A DNA stretch of 64,000 nt from Bacillus sp. FSL K6-3431 (lineage in GTDB: Bacteria; Bacillota; Bacilli; Bacillales; Bacillaceae_C): the NCBI RefSeq assembly GCF_038002605.1, contig NZ_JBBOCT010000001.1, positions 1,178,001 through 1,242,000 of the forward strand. The letters run 5' to 3'. Both the position numbers and the translations under genes were made by a program. The notes under the pieces were generated by a model. It searched no databases. It had not been told where the DNA came from and was given only the letters and a program-made list of their open reading frames with translations. Of this stretch, positions 42,273-54,167 are shown one piece after another (the first letter of the stretch is position 1; every line of letters begins with the position of its first letter).

Positions 42273-43356
42273 GATTTTCCACCTTTCCTTGGTTTTTAAT
42301 GATCAATTGGATAAAACGATCAAAGACTATTTTTCCGTCTTCAGAGCCTGGTGAGGATTCTGGCTGATACTGGACTGAAAATGCTAGGTAATCCCGATGT
42401 TCGATTCCTTCAATAGATCCACCATTCAATGCTCGATGAGTAATAGAAAGTGGCGTGCCATCTATTGATGACTCTTTCACTTCATAACCGTGATTTTGTG
42501 AAGTAAATATTATTTTCCCTGTTTTTAGGTCTTTAACCGGATAGCTCGAACCCCTATGTCCGAATTTCATTTTCTCTACAGTACAACCATTAGCTATTGC
42601 GAATAATTGATGACCAAGTCCAATTCCGAATAACGGAACTTTTTCTTGCAACACGCGGATCATTGCCGTAGCTTCCTCCACATGCATTGGATTACCGGGA
42701 CCGTTAGAGAGTAATACACCATCCGGACTTAAGGCACAAATCTCCTCGACAGGGGTGTTATAAGGGACAACTGTTACATCGCAACCTCTTTTTGTCAGCT
42801 CCCGAAGGATTCCATGCTTTACACCAAAATCGACAACAACAACATTTTTCCCCCGACCTGGGCTTGGATATGGCTTCGTTGCTGCTACTTGTTTTACTTC
42901 ATCTACTGGAAAGGTGATAGCTTTTAATTTAGCTAATACAACTTCATCTTCTTCATCCAGATTGCAAATGGCACCCTTCATTGTACCTTTATCTCTAATT
43001 AGTCTTGTAAGCATCCGTGTATCAATACCAGCTATCCCCGGAATATTTTTTAATTTTAAATATTCATCAAGTGACATGTTATTTCTCCAATTAGACGGGT
43101 AGTCAGCAACCTCCTTTACAATTACACCTTTGATTACCGGTTGAATGCTCTCAAAGTCGTCACGATTAATGCCATAATTACCGATAAGCGGGTAGCTAAA
43201 TGTTAGAATTTGACCATAATTAGACGGATCAGAAATGGCTTCCTGATAACCTGTCATACTAGTATTAAAGACTACCTCTCCCATATTATCTTTGTTACCA
43301 CCAAATGATGTGCCGATAAAAACTGTTCCATCTTCTAATATTAGTTTACGTTTCAC
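42265..43356 (-). CDS. pyrAA: Carbamoyl-phosphate synthase small subunit with degenerate glutaminase site
   Basis: The small subunit normally hydrolyses glutamine and passes ammonia to PyrAB. The 363-residue protein keeps the N-terminal CPSase_sm domain (1-150; [20 protein letters not shown]) and the class I amidotransferase fold (SNGPGNP, QNHGYEV). However, the nucleophile elbow normally GICLGHQ reads GIGLGHQ (Gly246), and the catalytic His motif normally QYHPE reads QYQPE (Gln331). The conserved GANHPV stretch reads GSSYPV. I re-read both codons (42619-42621 GGA and 42364-42366 CAG, minus strand). The frame is otherwise intact, so this looks like a non-glutaminase scaffold or an ammonia-using enzyme. 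Start is GTG. Confidence 0.93.
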   Translation of the reverse strand: MKRKLILEDGTVFIGTSFGGNKDNMGEVVFNTSMTGYQEAISDPSNYGQILTFSYPLIGNYGINRDDFESIQPVIKGVIVKEVADYPSNWRNNMSLDEYLKLKNIPGIAGIDTRMLTRLIRDKGTMKGAICNLDEEDEVVLAKLKAITFPVDEVKQVAATKPYPSPGRGKNVVVVDFGVKHGILRELTKRGCDVTVVPYNTPVEEICALSPDGVLLSNGPGNPMHVEEATAMIRVLQEKVPLFGIGLGHQLFAIANGCTVEKMKFGHRGSSYPVKDLKTGKIIFTSQNHGYEVKESSIDGTPLSITHRALNGGSIEGIEHRDYLAFSVQYQPESSPGSEDGKIVFDRFIQLIIKNQGKVENHA

Positions 43357-44639
43357 TGTTCCTCACCCCGTTCAGCCCATTTTAAGTTTCCATCAACAAA
43401 TGTAGTAGCAGGCCATCCTTGGCATGTCCAGCCACCAAAAGGAGTATTTTTCCCTTTTGACGCAAAGTCAGATGGATTAATTTGTTTCTCCGTTTCCAAA
43501 TCTATTAATGTAATATCAGCCGACTTACCGACTTCAAGCGTGCCACTTTCTAATTGGAATGTTTTTGCCGGCAAGACTGTTAACCAATTAATTAACTGCT
43601 CTATACTACAAATACCTTTTTTTACTAGATGCGTATAAAGCAATGGGAATGCTGTTTCTAGACCGACTATTCCAAATGGTGCAAGTTTGATGCCTTGGCT
43701 TTTTTCTTCGTGTGTATGTGGTGCATGATCTGTAGCAATAAAATCAATTGTTCCATCAAGCAATCCTTCGATAAGTGCTTCTTGGTCCGCTTTGCTTCTT
43801 AGCGGCGGATTCATTTTATAATTAGCATCGTCACCAGGGATATCATCTTCACATAAAAGTAAATGATGCGGACTTACTTCTGCTGTTACACGAATTCCAG
43901 CCTTTTTTGCATCCCGCACTGCTCGTACAGATTCTTTCGTGCTAATATGACACACATGGTAGTGGCAACCTGCTGCTTCAGCAAGTAGCACATCGCGGGC
44001 AATATGTACCGATTCACATATGGAAGGTATTCCGGCAAATCCATTTTCTTTGGAAAAATTACCGTCATGGACAGATCCGCCATAAATAAGTGAGTTATCT
44101 TCACAATGTGCGACAATTGCCATATCTAGGTCTGCAGCTTTTTTCATTGCTTCAAACATGGTTGCCGCTGTCTGCACCCCAACCCCATCATCCGTAAAGG
44201 CAAAAGCTCCAGCTTGTTTCAATGCGGCGAAGTCCACTAGTTCTTTTCCTAATTGACGAATAGTAATCGCTGCATAGGGTAAAACTTTTACGCTGCCTCT
44301 TTCTTTAACCTGGTTAACAAACCAACCCATTTGTTCTGCATTGTCCGGAACCGGCCTTGTATTAGGCATTGCAGCAACGGTTGTAAACCCGCCTTTCGCT
44401 GCGGCTTTAGTACCTGTTTCAATTGTTTCTTTTTGTTCACCACCTGGCTCACGCAAATGTATATGTACGTCTACAAAACCCGGAGCAACCGACATCCCTT
44501 TCGCGTCAAACTCTTGCTCACCATTTGACGAAAGATTTTCACCAATTTCTGCGATAATACCATCTTTTATTCGGAAATCAATTAACGCTCTATTATTTTC
44601 TTCACCGATACTTTTTGCATTTCTTATTAACCAGTTCAT
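43353..44639 (-). CDS. pyrC: Dihydroorotase
   Basis: PyrC cyclises carbamoyl aspartate to dihydroorotate. The 428-residue zinc amidohydrolase has [20 protein letters not shown] (first metal site), [38 protein letters not shown] and [13 protein letters not shown], all metal and catalytic residues present. Between its ATG and the pyrB stop lies a 209-bp R1 element, unlike the close pyrB-pyrC spacing of relatives. Confidence 0.97.
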   Translation of the reverse strand: MNWLIRNAKSIGEENNRALIDFRIKDGIIAEIGENLSSNGEQEFDAKGMSVAPGFVDVHIHLREPGGEQKETIETGTKAAAKGGFTTVAAMPNTRPVPDNAEQMGWFVNQVKERGSVKVLPYAAITIRQLGKELVDFAALKQAGAFAFTDDGVGVQTAATMFEAMKKAADLDMAIVAHCEDNSLIYGGSVHDGNFSKENGFAGIPSICESVHIARDVLLAEAAGCHYHVCHISTKESVRAVRDAKKAGIRVTAEVSPHHLLLCEDDIPGDDANYKMNPPLRSKADQEALIEGLLDGTIDFIATDHAPHTHEEKSQGIKLAPFGIVGLETAFPLLYTHLVKKGICSIEQLINWLTVLPAKTFQLESGTLEVGKSADITLIDLETEKQINPSDFASKGKNTPFGGWTCQGWPATTFVDGNLKWAERGEEQ

Positions 44640-44661
44640 ATTTATTCCCCTTTCTTATAGT

Positions 44662-44870
44662 AAGTGTTCAAAAAGGCGCCAAATTAGAAACAAGAAGTTC
44701 GAGGCGAGAAGGTTTTGAGGATCGGACTTGCACAGGATGTGCTGACTTCTGTGTTGCTAACAGGACGTGAGCGAACTTAACAGAAGATCCATCCTATGGC
44801 TACGTGAGAACCGGAAAAACCGAGCAACGAAGAAATTCGACGTTTATCATTTGGTGACTTTTGAACATCC
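44662..44870 (+). mobile_element. MITE-like element (family R1), copy B, between pyrB and pyrC
   Basis: The 209-bp element starts AAGTGTTCAAAAAGGCGCCA and ends TTTGGTGACTTTTGAACATCC region, so the ends are inverted repeats over about 20 bases. It is flanked by a perfect 9-bp direct repeat TCTTATAGT (44653-44661 and 44871-44879). The pyrB stop codon lies in the duplicated bases, so the element landed at the pyrB stop. There is no transposase ORF, and it is co-transcribed inside the pyr operon. The first 90 bases share long blocks with copy C (AAATTAGAAACAAGAAGTTC and following). Confidence 0.86.
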
Positions 44871-44872
44871 TC

Positions 44873-45805
<933 letters not shown>

Positions 45806-45819
45806 TTATCTAATTTCAG

Positions 45820-45895
45820 ACAAAAAGGGTATGTAAACGCGAGGCATAATCAAGCCTCATTTACCCCCTTTGTCAGCCTCTCGGGACTGCATTTA
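45820..45895 (-). promoter_or_regulatory. PyrR-dependent attenuator in the pyrR-pyrB gap
   Basis: On the minus strand AGTCCCGAGAGGCTGACAAAG is the PyrR-binding loop type (TCC-GAGAGGCT). It is followed by a long terminator hairpin, GGGGGTAAATGAGGC pairing with GCCTCGCGTTTACATACCC, then TTTTTG. PyrR with UMP would block the antiterminator and favour termination before pyrB. Confidence 0.88.
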
Positions 45896-45908
45896 AAAGG
45901 GAAAGTAT

Positions 45909-46460
<552 letters not shown>

Positions 46461-46487
46461 TCACTCCATTTTAGTTTTGCACCATAT

Positions 46488-46605
46488 AAAAACCCTCTTA
46501 CCGTAGACGGCAAGAGGGTATACTTATCCCAAACATAGTAACTGATCAGCATTCGATGCCAACAGTTCTGTTTTCGTATCCTTCTCAGTCTCACGGGACT
46601 AAATT
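46488..46605 (-). promoter_or_regulatory. PyrR-dependent attenuator in the pyrR leader
   Basis: On the minus strand TTTAGTCCCGTGAGACTGAG then AAGGA is the PyrR-binding loop consensus. Downstream ACCCTCTTGCCG pairs with CGGTAAGAGGGT and is followed by TTTTTAT, a canonical terminator. The intervening bases can form the antiterminator. It controls the whole operon from the promoter at 46631-46659. Confidence 0.9.
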
Positions 46606-46630
46606 AAAGGTGCTTTATTCAACTATTATT

Positions 46631-46659
46631 ACTATAAGTCTAATTATATTATTTGTCAA
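46631..46659 (-). promoter_or_regulatory. Sigma-A promoter of the pyr operon
   Basis: On the minus strand TTGACA (46659-46654), 17 bases, TATAGT (46636-46631). The -35 overlaps the end of rluD. Transcription would start near 46624, just before the PyrR leader. Confidence 0.82.
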
Positions 46660-47567
46660 TCTCTATTTCGTAAACCTGCCAAAAGTTCATCAATATAATT
46701 AGGTAAAGGAGCTGAATATTCCATGTATTCCTGTAAACGTGGGTGCACGAAACCTAAAATACCCGCATGAAGGACTTGCCCCTCTGTCTTTAATGTTTTA
46801 CGCGGGCCATATTTTGGATCACCAGCAAGTGGATAGCCAATATATTTCAAATGAACACGAATCTGATGTGTTCTTCCTGTTTCCAATGTACATTCTACAA
46901 ACGTAAATTCTTCGAATCGTTCCAATACAGTAAAATGTGTCACAGCATCTTTACCAGTATCCGTGACAGTCATACTTTGACGATCCACCTTGTCTCTCCC
47001 AATCGGAGCTTCAATTGTTCCATGATCATGCGGAATAACACCATGAACAAGGGCAAAGTATTTACGGGTAACTGTTTTCTTCACTAATTGATCTACTAAA
47101 CCTTCATGGGCAACATCGTTTTTAGCAACCATTAATAGCCCAGATGTGTCTTTATCTATTCGATGAACGATACCTGGGCGCATGACACCATTAATCCCAG
47201 ATAGGTCTGTACAATGTGCTAGTAATCCATTAACAAGGGTTCCTCCAGGATGACCTGGAGCCGGGTGGACAACCATCCCTTTTGGTTTATTCACAACAAT
47301 AACGTCTTGATCTTCGAAGTAAATATCTAAATCCATTTGCTCTGGCTCTACATCTAATGGTTCAGGTTCTGGAATGGAAATTACGATAAGGTCATCTATC
47401 ACACATTTATAGTTTGATTTTCCTACATTCCCATTTACCTCAACATGTCCTGAACGAATCCATAACTGTACTTGGGAGCGAGACCACTCTTTATTTAATG
47501 ATGTAATCACTTTATCCAATCTTAATCCACGTTCTTCTTCGAGAATGCGATGGTCAATTTTGTTCAT
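46656..47567 (-). CDS. RluD-family 23S rRNA pseudouridine synthase (YlyB)
   Basis: This family makes pseudouridines in helix 69 of 23S rRNA (RluD type). The 303-residue protein has an N-terminal S4 domain ([20 protein letters not shown], 15-80), the catalytic motif [19 protein letters not shown] with the active Asp, and [21 protein letters not shown]. It overlaps the lspA 3' end by 14 bases, the standard lspA-ylyB arrangement. Exact target uridines are inferred from the family. Confidence 0.93.
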   Translation of the reverse strand: MNKIDHRILEEERGLRLDKVITSLNKEWSRSQVQLWIRSGHVEVNGNVGKSNYKCVIDDLIVISIPEPEPLDVEPEQMDLDIYFEDQDVIVVNKPKGMVVHPAPGHPGGTLVNGLLAHCTDLSGINGVMRPGIVHRIDKDTSGLLMVAKNDVAHEGLVDQLVKKTVTRKYFALVHGVIPHDHGTIEAPIGRDKVDRQSMTVTDTGKDAVTHFTVLERFEEFTFVECTLETGRTHQIRVHLKYIGYPLAGDPKYGPRKTLKTEGQVLHAGILGFVHPRLQEYMEYSAPLPNYIDELLAGLRNRD

Positions 47568-48030
47568 TCTTTATCCTCTTTTCTTCTCGGCCTTCTTTGA
47601 ACATTTGTATAAACATAAGAAATACTCCAACTGTTAAGGCAGAATCGGCGATATTAAAGATTGGAAAATCATATGTGAAAATATATGTATCGAGAAAGTC
47701 TACTACTTCTTTCCTGAAAAGTCGATCAATAAAATTCCCAATCGCTCCACCAAGAATAAAAACCAAACTAGTTTGAAAAAGTGGTTTACCTTTTGCATGC
47801 TTTTCAAAATAATATATAATGACGCCAATCACAACGATTGTAATAATATAAAAGAGCCACATCTGACCTTCCAATATCCCCCATGCTGCTCCACGATTAC
47901 GATGAGAGGTAATATGGAAAAAGTCATTGATTATGACAATGCTTTCACCAAGCTCCATATTTTTCACGACTAACCATTTTGTAAACTGGTCCAATACCAC
48001 AATAAATACTGCAATTATATAATATACCAA
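47554..48030 (-). CDS. lspA: Lipoprotein signal peptidase II
   Basis: LspA cleaves diacylated prolipoproteins in the membrane. The 158-residue protein has four membrane helices and the two catalytic Asp motifs, [19 protein letters not shown] and [12 protein letters not shown], plus [10 protein letters not shown]. The frame opens with TTG at 48036, but that is too close to GGAGG; TTG at 48030 (7-base spacing) aligns with the B. subtilis N-terminus (MLYY type). The ylyA gene seen between ileS and lspA in B. subtilis is absent here. Confidence 0.94.
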   Translation of the reverse strand: MVYYIIAVFIVVLDQFTKWLVVKNMELGESIVIINDFFHITSHRNRGAAWGILEGQMWLFYIITIVVIGVIIYYFEKHAKGKPLFQTSLVFILGGAIGNFIDRLFRKEVVDFLDTYIFTYDFPIFNIADSALTVGVFLMFIQMFKEGREEKRIKNEQN

Positions 48031-48110
48031 TTCCAAACCTCCGAATCTCTAGAAGTCTTTCCATTGAATTTTAGCATTTAACTTTGTTGATGCCAACAAT
48101 TATTACCAAA

Positions 48111-48144
48111 GACCCTGAAAGAATGATCAATACCTTCCAGGGTC
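48111..48144 (-). terminator. Probable terminator after ileS
   Basis: On the minus strand GACCCTGGAAG pairs with CTTTCAGGGTC (one bulge) around an AT-rich loop, followed by TTTGG. The T-run is short, so some readthrough into lspA-rluD is possible; no other promoter was identified in the 128-base gap. Confidence 0.65.
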
Positions 48145-48158
48145 CTTATCTAATAATA

Positions 48159-50909
48159 CTATTTCACTACAGAAGCACAACGAAGACACAGCGTTGGATG
48201 TTCTTCATCTTTCCCAATTTCCGGAGTTACAACCCAGCATCTTTCACATGTTTCACCATCAGCTTTTTCTACAACAATTGCTACACGCTCAAATGCATGT
48301 GCATGCTCTGGTGCATCTTCAAGAGATCCTGCCACTTCAAAGCCTGAAACGATAAATAACTGCTTTAGATTTTCAGTAATATCGTCCAACAATACTTTCG
48401 TTTCAACATTTACGTATAAACTAATTTTTGCTGCTAAAGACTTACCAATGACTTTCTCATTTCGAGCAATTTCCAATGCTTTGAGAACATCATCACGAAG
48501 CTGTAAGAATGCTTCCCATTTCTCTTCTAATTGCTCAGATTTGGCAATTTCAGCATATTCCGGCATATTCGTTAGTTGCACACTTTCTTCCACTACTCCA
48601 GGCGTATGTGCCCATACCTCATCAGCTGTATGTGGGAGAATTGGTGATAGCAATTTAGCAAGTGTAATAACACACTTATACATAACTGTTTGCATCGCTC
48701 TACGCTCATATTGATCCGCCGCTTCGATATACAACACATCTTTAGCGAAATCCATATAAAAAGAACTTAATTCATTTGTACAGAAATTATTAACGGCATG
48801 GTATATACTTGCAAACTCATATTGATCATAAGATGTGCGGACTTCTTTCACTAAATTATTGAGTTTTACAAGGATAAATTGATCTACTTCACGTAATTCA
48901 TCATATTCAATGACATCTTTTTCCGGATTAAAATCAGCAAGGTTTCCAAGTAAAAAGCGGAAAGTGTTTCTGATTTTTCGGTATACTTCACTTACTTGTT
49001 TCAAAATAGCGTCAGAAACGCGGACATCCGCTTGATAATCCACTGATGAAACCCATAAACGAATAATTTCTGCGCCAAGTTGATTTGTCACTTTACCCGG
49101 TAAAATAACATTACCAAGTGATTTACTCATTTTACGGCCATTACCATCAAGTACAAATCCATGACTTAATACACCTTTATATGGCGCTTTTCCTGTTACA
49201 GCGACAGCAGTCGTTAATGACGAGTTAAACCAACCACGATATTGATCTGACCCTTCTAAATACAAGTCTGCAGGTCGTTGTAGATCTTCGCGTTCCTCTA
49301 ATACTCCTTGGTGTGATGAACCAGAGTCAAACCAAACATCCATAATATCTGTTTCTTTTGTGAATATTCCGTTCGGGCTACCCGGATGTTTAAAACCTTC
49401 AGGAAGAAGTTCCTTCGCTTCTTTTTCAAACCAAATATTTGAACCATATTGACGGAATAACTTTGCTACATTTGCAATTGTTTCATCCGTAATAATCGAT
49501 TCACCATTTTCCGCATAGAAGACTGGAATAGGTACTCCCCATACACGTTGTCTGGAAATACACCAATCTCCTCTGTCGCGCACCATATTATACAGCCTTG
49601 TTTCTCCCCAATTCGGAACCCATTTTACATCTTTAATTGCTTCCAATAGGTCGGAACGGAAATCTTTAATCGATGCAAACCATTGGGCAGTAGCACGGAA
49701 AATTACCGGTTTTTTCGTTCTCCAGTCATGTGGATATGAATGCGTAATAAATTCCAATTTAAGCAATGCACCGACTGCTGTTAATTGCTCCGTAATTGGT
49801 TTATTCGCAGCATCATAAAATAAACCTTCAAATCCAGGAGCTTCATCTGTCATATTTCCTCGATCATCTACAGGACATAACACGTCAAGCCCGTATTTCT
49901 GTCCTACATAGAAGTCATCTTCCCCGTGCCCAGGTGCCGTATGGACACAGCCCGTTCCAGATTCAGTCGTCACATGATCACCTAATACTACAAGCGAATC
50001 CCGCTCATATAATGGATGTTTCGTAACGATGTTTTCCAGTTCTGATCCTTTGACCGTTTTAACTGTTGATACATCATCCCACTCTAAGGTTGTGGATACT
50101 TGTTCCAATAATGCTTCTGCTACGACAAACTGGTCTTCGCCAACTTTAACAACAGCATATTGTAAATCAGGATGAACAGCGATCCCTAGATTAGCAGGAA
50201 TTGTCCATGGTGTTGTTGTCCAAATGATAAATTTAACACCTTGCTCTAATGTATCTTTGCCATCAGAAACAGCAAAAGAAACGTAAATAGAAGGTGATCG
50301 TTTATCTTGATACTCTATCTCGGCCTCGGCTAAGGCAGATTCACTTGATGGAGACCAATACACTGGTTTTTTCCCTTTATAAATATAACCTTTTTTCGCC
50401 ATTTCTCCGAAAACATGAATTTGCTGAGCTTCATACTCAGGCTTTAGAGTGATATATGGATTATCCCAATCGCCTCTAACGCCAAGTCGTTTAAATTCAT
50501 TTCGTTGATTTTCAACTTGTTCATAAGCATATTTAGTGCATAGTTCACGGAATTCAGCTACAGACATCTCTTTACGTTTAATTCCTTTATTAGCAAGTGC
50601 TTGCTCAATAGGTAAACCATGTGTATCCCAACCCGGTACATATGGTGCGCAATATCCGCTCATTGATTTATATCGAACGATGAAATCTTTTAATGTTTTA
50701 TTTAGCGCGTGTCCCATATGGAGATCACCATTCGCATATGGAGGACCGTCATGTAAAATATATAATGGCTTCCCTTTCGTATGCTCTTGCACTTTACGAT
50801 ATATATCTTGTTCTTTCCATTTCGCTTGAATTTCAGGTTCTTTTTTCGGTAAGTTTCCACGCATTGGAAATTCTGTTTTCGGCATTAGTAAAGTATCTTT
50901 ATACTCCAT
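48159..50909 (-). CDS. ileS: Isoleucyl-tRNA synthetase
   Basis: IleS charges tRNA-Ile and edits valine. The 916-residue class I synthetase has [18 protein letters not shown] (HIGH box, about 55-72), the CP1 editing domain with [29 protein letters not shown] (KMSKS, about 594) and a C-terminal zinc finger CERCWVV then CLRCASVVK. It is the bacterial (IleS1) type with intact zinc site. Expression is controlled by a T-box leader. Confidence 0.98.
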   Translation of the reverse strand: MEYKDTLLMPKTEFPMRGNLPKKEPEIQAKWKEQDIYRKVQEHTKGKPLYILHDGPPYANGDLHMGHALNKTLKDFIVRYKSMSGYCAPYVPGWDTHGLPIEQALANKGIKRKEMSVAEFRELCTKYAYEQVENQRNEFKRLGVRGDWDNPYITLKPEYEAQQIHVFGEMAKKGYIYKGKKPVYWSPSSESALAEAEIEYQDKRSPSIYVSFAVSDGKDTLEQGVKFIIWTTTPWTIPANLGIAVHPDLQYAVVKVGEDQFVVAEALLEQVSTTLEWDDVSTVKTVKGSELENIVTKHPLYERDSLVVLGDHVTTESGTGCVHTAPGHGEDDFYVGQKYGLDVLCPVDDRGNMTDEAPGFEGLFYDAANKPITEQLTAVGALLKLEFITHSYPHDWRTKKPVIFRATAQWFASIKDFRSDLLEAIKDVKWVPNWGETRLYNMVRDRGDWCISRQRVWGVPIPVFYAENGESIITDETIANVAKLFRQYGSNIWFEKEAKELLPEGFKHPGSPNGIFTKETDIMDVWFDSGSSHQGVLEEREDLQRPADLYLEGSDQYRGWFNSSLTTAVAVTGKAPYKGVLSHGFVLDGNGRKMSKSLGNVILPGKVTNQLGAEIIRLWVSSVDYQADVRVSDAILKQVSEVYRKIRNTFRFLLGNLADFNPEKDVIEYDELREVDQFILVKLNNLVKEVRTSYDQYEFASIYHAVNNFCTNELSSFYMDFAKDVLYIEAADQYERRAMQTVMYKCVITLAKLLSPILPHTADEVWAHTPGVVEESVQLTNMPEYAEIAKSEQLEEKWEAFLQLRDDVLKALEIARNEKVIGKSLAAKISLYVNVETKVLLDDITENLKQLFIVSGFEVAGSLEDAPEHAHAFERVAIVVEKADGETCERCWVVTPEIGKDEEHPTLCLRCASVVK

Positions 50910-50936
50910 TATCCATTCCTCCTTTATTATTTCCGC

Positions 50937-51219
50937 AAAAAAAATATAACCTCCTTATCCCCAAAGGGACGAGAAGGTTATATTCCCGCGGTACCACCCA
51001 CATAGACAAATCCCGATTACTCGGTTAACTGTCCGCTCATACTCCGTATCGTGGATGGCCGCTATCATTTACTAGCAATAAGCTTTCAATTCAAGAACTC
51101 GAGGGTGATCTTCTATTTCCCACCTATTCTAGGCTTACACTGTCCCTAGATCGCTATCCAATCTTCTATAGGTTTCTGAGAAATATACTGTCCCTGTCAT
51201 CATTTAATTATTTAAAGTA
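50937..51219 (-). promoter_or_regulatory. T-box riboswitch of ileS (isoleucine, AUC specifier)
   Basis: The leader binds uncharged tRNA-Ile to permit readthrough. On the minus strand, GAAG-ATC-ACC places an Ile codon (51107-51109) in the Stem I specifier position. The T-box sequence GGGTGGTACCGCGGG lies at about 50985-51000. A terminator then follows: ATATAACCTTCTC and GAGGTTATAT-type arms (50937-50985) with a run of eight T. All canonical elements are in order between the promoter and ileS. Confidence 0.95.
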
Positions 51220-51225
51220 TATTTT

Positions 51226-51254
51226 ATTATATGTGAGAAGCATCAAGTGGTCAA
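51226..51254 (-). promoter_or_regulatory. Sigma-A promoter of ileS
   Basis: On the minus strand TTGACC (51254-51249), 17 bases, TATAAT (51231-51226), a near-consensus promoter placed 3 bases after the divIVA stop and just before the T-box. Confidence 0.82.
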
Positions 51255-51256
51255 GA

Positions 51257-51766
51257 TTACTGATCTACATCTTCCAATGCTTTCAATTCTGTTGCATCCA
51301 CTTCAAATTCCATTAAGTGATCCCAATCATCATTGCCAATTAAATCCAATTGCGCTTCGACCAACATCTTAAATCTCGTTCTAAAAACTTTTGATTGTTT
51401 TTTTAGGTCTTCAATTTCAATTGCGATTTTACGCGCTTTAGACAACGATTCATTTACGATTCTATCGGCGTTTTTTTCCGCCTCACGAATAATAAGCTTC
51501 GCTTCTTTTTGAGCGTTTCCTCTCACTTCTTGAGCTGCTTCTTGAGCAACAACTATGGACTTTTGTAATGATTCTTCTATACTTTGAAAATGCCCTATTC
51601 GCTCATTAGCTGAAGATAATTTACTTTCCAATTCTTTCTTGTCACGAAGCACTATTTCAAAATCTTTAATAATTTGATCTAAAAATTCATTTACCTCATC
51701 TTGGTCATAACCACGTAACCCTTTGCTAAACTCTTTATTATGTATATCTACTGGCGTTAACGGCAT
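51257..51766 (-). CDS. divIVA: Cell division / polarity protein DivIVA
   Basis: DivIVA binds negatively curved membrane at septa and poles and positions MinJ/MinCD and, in sporulation, the chromosome origin. The 169-residue protein has the conserved membrane-binding N-terminus MPLTPVDIHNKEFSKGLRGY with DQDEVNEFLDQIIKDFE, and long coiled coils (30-145). GTGGAGGTGGCATGA precedes the ATG. A perfect inverted repeat covers its probable promoter. Confidence 0.96.
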   Translation of the reverse strand: MPLTPVDIHNKEFSKGLRGYDQDEVNEFLDQIIKDFEIVLRDKKELESKLSSANERIGHFQSIEESLQKSIVVAQEAAQEVRGNAQKEAKLIIREAEKNADRIVNESLSKARKIAIEIEDLKKQSKVFRTRFKMLVEAQLDLIGNDDWDHLMEFEVDATELKALEDVDQ

Positions 51767-51811
51767 TCATGCCACCTCCACTGCTCATCTTTCGACTTTG
51801 CGTATATTGAT

Positions 51812-51847
51812 ATTATACAGAATTTCGACCGAATATGTCGAAATTCT
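51812..51847 (-). promoter_or_regulatory. divIVA promoter overlapped by a perfect 11-bp inverted repeat
   Basis: On the minus strand AGAATTTCGAC and GTCGAAATTCT are perfect inverted arms (51819-51847) around 7 bases. A TATAAT (51817-51812) follows directly, and TCGACA inside the repeat, 18 bases upstream, fits a -35. The repeat contains one exact TGTCGAA, the Spo0A-box sequence, and a one-mismatch copy facing it. No T-run follows, so it is not a typical terminator; an operator is more likely. Confidence 0.6.
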
Positions 51848-51863
51848 TGAAAAAACATCTTGT

Positions 51864-52637
51864 TTATTTTAATACCCCTATTTTTATACGCCATTTATCT
51901 TTTTTGGTTTTTCCTTGGATTTCAATTATTTTACATCTTCCCAATCCACGAACGGACAACACATCGCTTTCCATACATTCAAAAGCAGGTTGTTCTAGCT
52001 TTTCCCAATTCACTTTTACGAGCCCTTGTTGAATGAATGTCTGCGATTTTTGTCTGGAAATATTATATGCTGCGGCAAGTATTACATCAAGACGCATAGA
52101 ACTCGTAGTTTTTTCAGATTCTCGCCATTGTTCATCTGATGTAATCGGGTCACTCACTTGTTTTTGAATCAATACTTTCGCTTTGCCAATTTGATTTAAT
52201 TCAAAAAGAATATAATTTTCAACTTCTTCTGCCATAAAAAATTGGATTCGATCACCATTTACAATAATATCTCCAAATTTGTCCCGCTTTAATCCTAGAG
52301 ACATGATCGAACCGAGTACCATCCTATGATCTATTTGTACGAATTTTCGCGGATAATCAATTTCATATAGACCAATTTGAAAATCCTCTATATTCCATTC
52401 ATAGTAATCAGGAAAAATACAGGCTCTTTTCCGCTCACATATTTCTGTTCCCCCAAAGAATTGAAAACAAACATCATTATTCTCGCCCAAAAGTGAACTT
52501 AAAATAAACTGTTGACGAGGATCAAGAAAATCTGTTAATTTGGGGGCATATGTACGCTCAACATACTCTCGCCATCCAACAACTTGATCAATAAAATCTT
52601 TTTCTTCCGGTCTAAAATGCTGGTAAATCACAGACAT
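51864..52637 (-). CDS. ylmH: YlmH, S4-domain RNA-binding protein
   Basis: A 257-residue protein with a C-terminal S4 domain (about 180-245; RLDVILAAAYNISRQKSQTFIQQGLVKVNW). Bacillus YlmH has been linked to ribosome rescue (binding peptidyl-tRNA-50S complexes), and the family is encoded in the division cluster. The N-terminal part (FLDPRQQFILSSLLGE) is family-specific. It lies between ylmG and divIVA, as in B. subtilis. Confidence 0.93.
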   Translation of the reverse strand: MSVIYQHFRPEEKDFIDQVVGWREYVERTYAPKLTDFLDPRQQFILSSLLGENNDVCFQFFGGTEICERKRACIFPDYYEWNIEDFQIGLYEIDYPRKFVQIDHRMVLGSIMSLGLKRDKFGDIIVNGDRIQFFMAEEVENYILFELNQIGKAKVLIQKQVSDPITSDEQWRESEKTTSSMRLDVILAAAYNISRQKSQTFIQQGLVKVNWEKLEQPAFECMESDVLSVRGLGRCKIIEIQGKTKKDKWRIKIGVLK

Positions 52638-52673
52638 TGTTCACACTCCATCTAGAGCTAATCACTTTGCTTG

Positions 52674-52937
52674 TTAGCCTATCCATCTTCCAAGTTCAGC
52701 TAATCCGTTTGTCGCCAATCTAAGAACGAAAAACGCAACAATTGGTGATATATCAATCATTCCAAGTGATGGTACAATTCGACGAAAAGGTTCTAAATAC
52801 GGTTCACAAATACGCGCTAAAAATTTGCCAATACCTGTTTCCCGTGCATTTGGAAACCAAGACATTAAGATATAAATAATTAAAGCAAAAGAATAAAAAT
52901 ATATTATTTGAGAGATTAAACCAAAGATCATATTCAT
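52674..52937 (-). CDS. ylmG: YggT-family membrane protein YlmG
   Basis: An 87-residue integral membrane protein with two hydrophobic helices ([18 protein letters not shown] and [19 protein letters not shown]) and the family motif [19 protein letters not shown]. The function is uncertain; genetic linkage with sepF suggests a role near the division site or in membrane organisation. I start at ATG 52937, behind GAGGTGGAGTTGAGTAGC; the GTG at 52952 overlaps the sepF stop. Confidence 0.9.
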   Translation of the reverse strand: MNMIFGLISQIIYFYSFALIIYILMSWFPNARETGIGKFLARICEPYLEPFRRIVPSLGMIDISPIVAFFVLRLATNGLAELGRWIG

Positions 52938-52942
52938 GCTAC

Positions 52943-53389
52943 TCAACTCCACCTCGTATCTTGATATTCACTATCATTCATTAATTCGGATATATTACCA
53001 GATACTTCAACATTATCTGGTGTACATAAGAAAATTTCTTGGCCTACTTTTTGGATATCTCCACCAATTGCATAAACTGCACCACTTAAAAAATCAACAA
53101 TACGGACAGCTTGATCTCTCTGTATACGTTGTAAATTTACCACAACAGCTTTACGGTTAACTAAATGGTCCGCTACTTCTTGTGCTTCAGCATAAACTCT
53201 CGGCTCGATTAAAATGACTTTTGATGATTTTTGAACGCTTTGCAGGCTGACAACATTCTGTTTCCGATTTACAGGCTGTTGCTCCGTTTCAACGCTTGGC
53301 CGGGTTTCTTTTACGACTTCTTCTTCCTCGTATTCATATTCATCCTCCAGCTGAAAAAAGTTTTTAAACTTTGTTTTAATGCCCATCAT
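52943..53389 (-). CDS. sepF: Cell division protein SepF
   Basis: SepF forms rings that bundle FtsZ and tether it to the membrane. The 148-residue protein has a short N-terminal amphipathic segment ([10 protein letters not shown]), an acidic linker ([12 protein letters not shown]) and the SepF core (about 60-140; [38 protein letters not shown]). Two adjacent ATGs fit the GGAGG site (53389, 53386). It overlaps ylmE. Confidence 0.95.
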   Translation of the reverse strand: MMGIKTKFKNFFQLEDEYEYEEEEVVKETRPSVETEQQPVNRKQNVVSLQSVQKSSKVILIEPRVYAEAQEVADHLVNRKAVVVNLQRIQRDQAVRIVDFLSGAVYAIGGDIQKVGQEIFLCTPDNVEVSGNISELMNDSEYQDTRWS

Positions 53390-54075
53390 TTTCCCTCCTT
53401 TGATTCATCTCCTACAAGTGCTGTCCCAATCCGAACAAACGTTGCTCCTTCTTCGATAGCAATAAGATAGTCATTTGACATCCCCATTGATAATTCTGTG
53501 CATGGGGCATGTGGCATATCCATTGCTGCTATTTCCGTTTGAATATTCTTCAGTTTTCGAAAACAGGTACGTGGAACACTCTTGTCATCTGTATATGGCG
53601 CCATCGTCATTAAACCAACAACAACAATGTTTTGATATTCACTTAGTTTTTCAATGAACGGAATTACTTCTTCAGGACTAATACCATGTTTTGACTCTTC
53701 ACCTGAAACATTTACTTGAACAAAGCATTTAATTTGATAAATTGCCCGCTTATCTATTTCCTGAGCAAGCGAAAGCCTGTCCAGGGAGTGAATATACGTC
53801 ACTTTATCAATCATATTTCTAACTTTTCTCGTCTGCAATGTACCAATAAAGTGCCAAATACCCTTATCTTTTATTATCTCCCATTTAGAAGTAAGACCAT
53901 CATCACGATTTTCACCAAAATGTTTGATCCCTGCATCATATGCTTCTAGGGCTCTTTCTGGAGAAACATATTTTGTCACCGCAATGATAGCTACTTCTTC
54001 GGGATTTCTATTTGATTGTTCACATGCTACTTCAATATTATCAATTATACATGCTAAATTACTCTTAACTGTCAT
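53386..54075 (-). CDS. ylmE: Pyridoxal phosphate homeostasis protein (YggS/YlmE family)
   Basis: A single-domain alanine-racemase-like fold that binds PLP and affects amino acid and vitamin B6 homeostasis. The 229-residue protein has [20 protein letters not shown] with the PLP Lys, [38 protein letters not shown] and [23 protein letters not shown]. In B. subtilis ylmD precedes it; here only 92 bases separate it from ylmC and ylmD is missing. Confidence 0.94.
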   Translation of the reverse strand: MTVKSNLACIIDNIEVACEQSNRNPEEVAIIAVTKYVSPERALEAYDAGIKHFGENRDDGLTSKWEIIKDKGIWHFIGTLQTRKVRNMIDKVTYIHSLDRLSLAQEIDKRAIYQIKCFVQVNVSGEESKHGISPEEVIPFIEKLSEYQNIVVVGLMTMAPYTDDKSVPRTCFRKLKNIQTEIAAMDMPHAPCTELSMGMSNDYLIAIEEGATFVRIGTALVGDESKEGK

Positions 54076-54167
54076 AAACTTTAACTCCTAATGTTTCTTT
54101 GTCTCATTTAGACGAAAAGATATTTTCTATAGTGTACCATAAAAGCTTGTCAACGGATATTGTAAAC

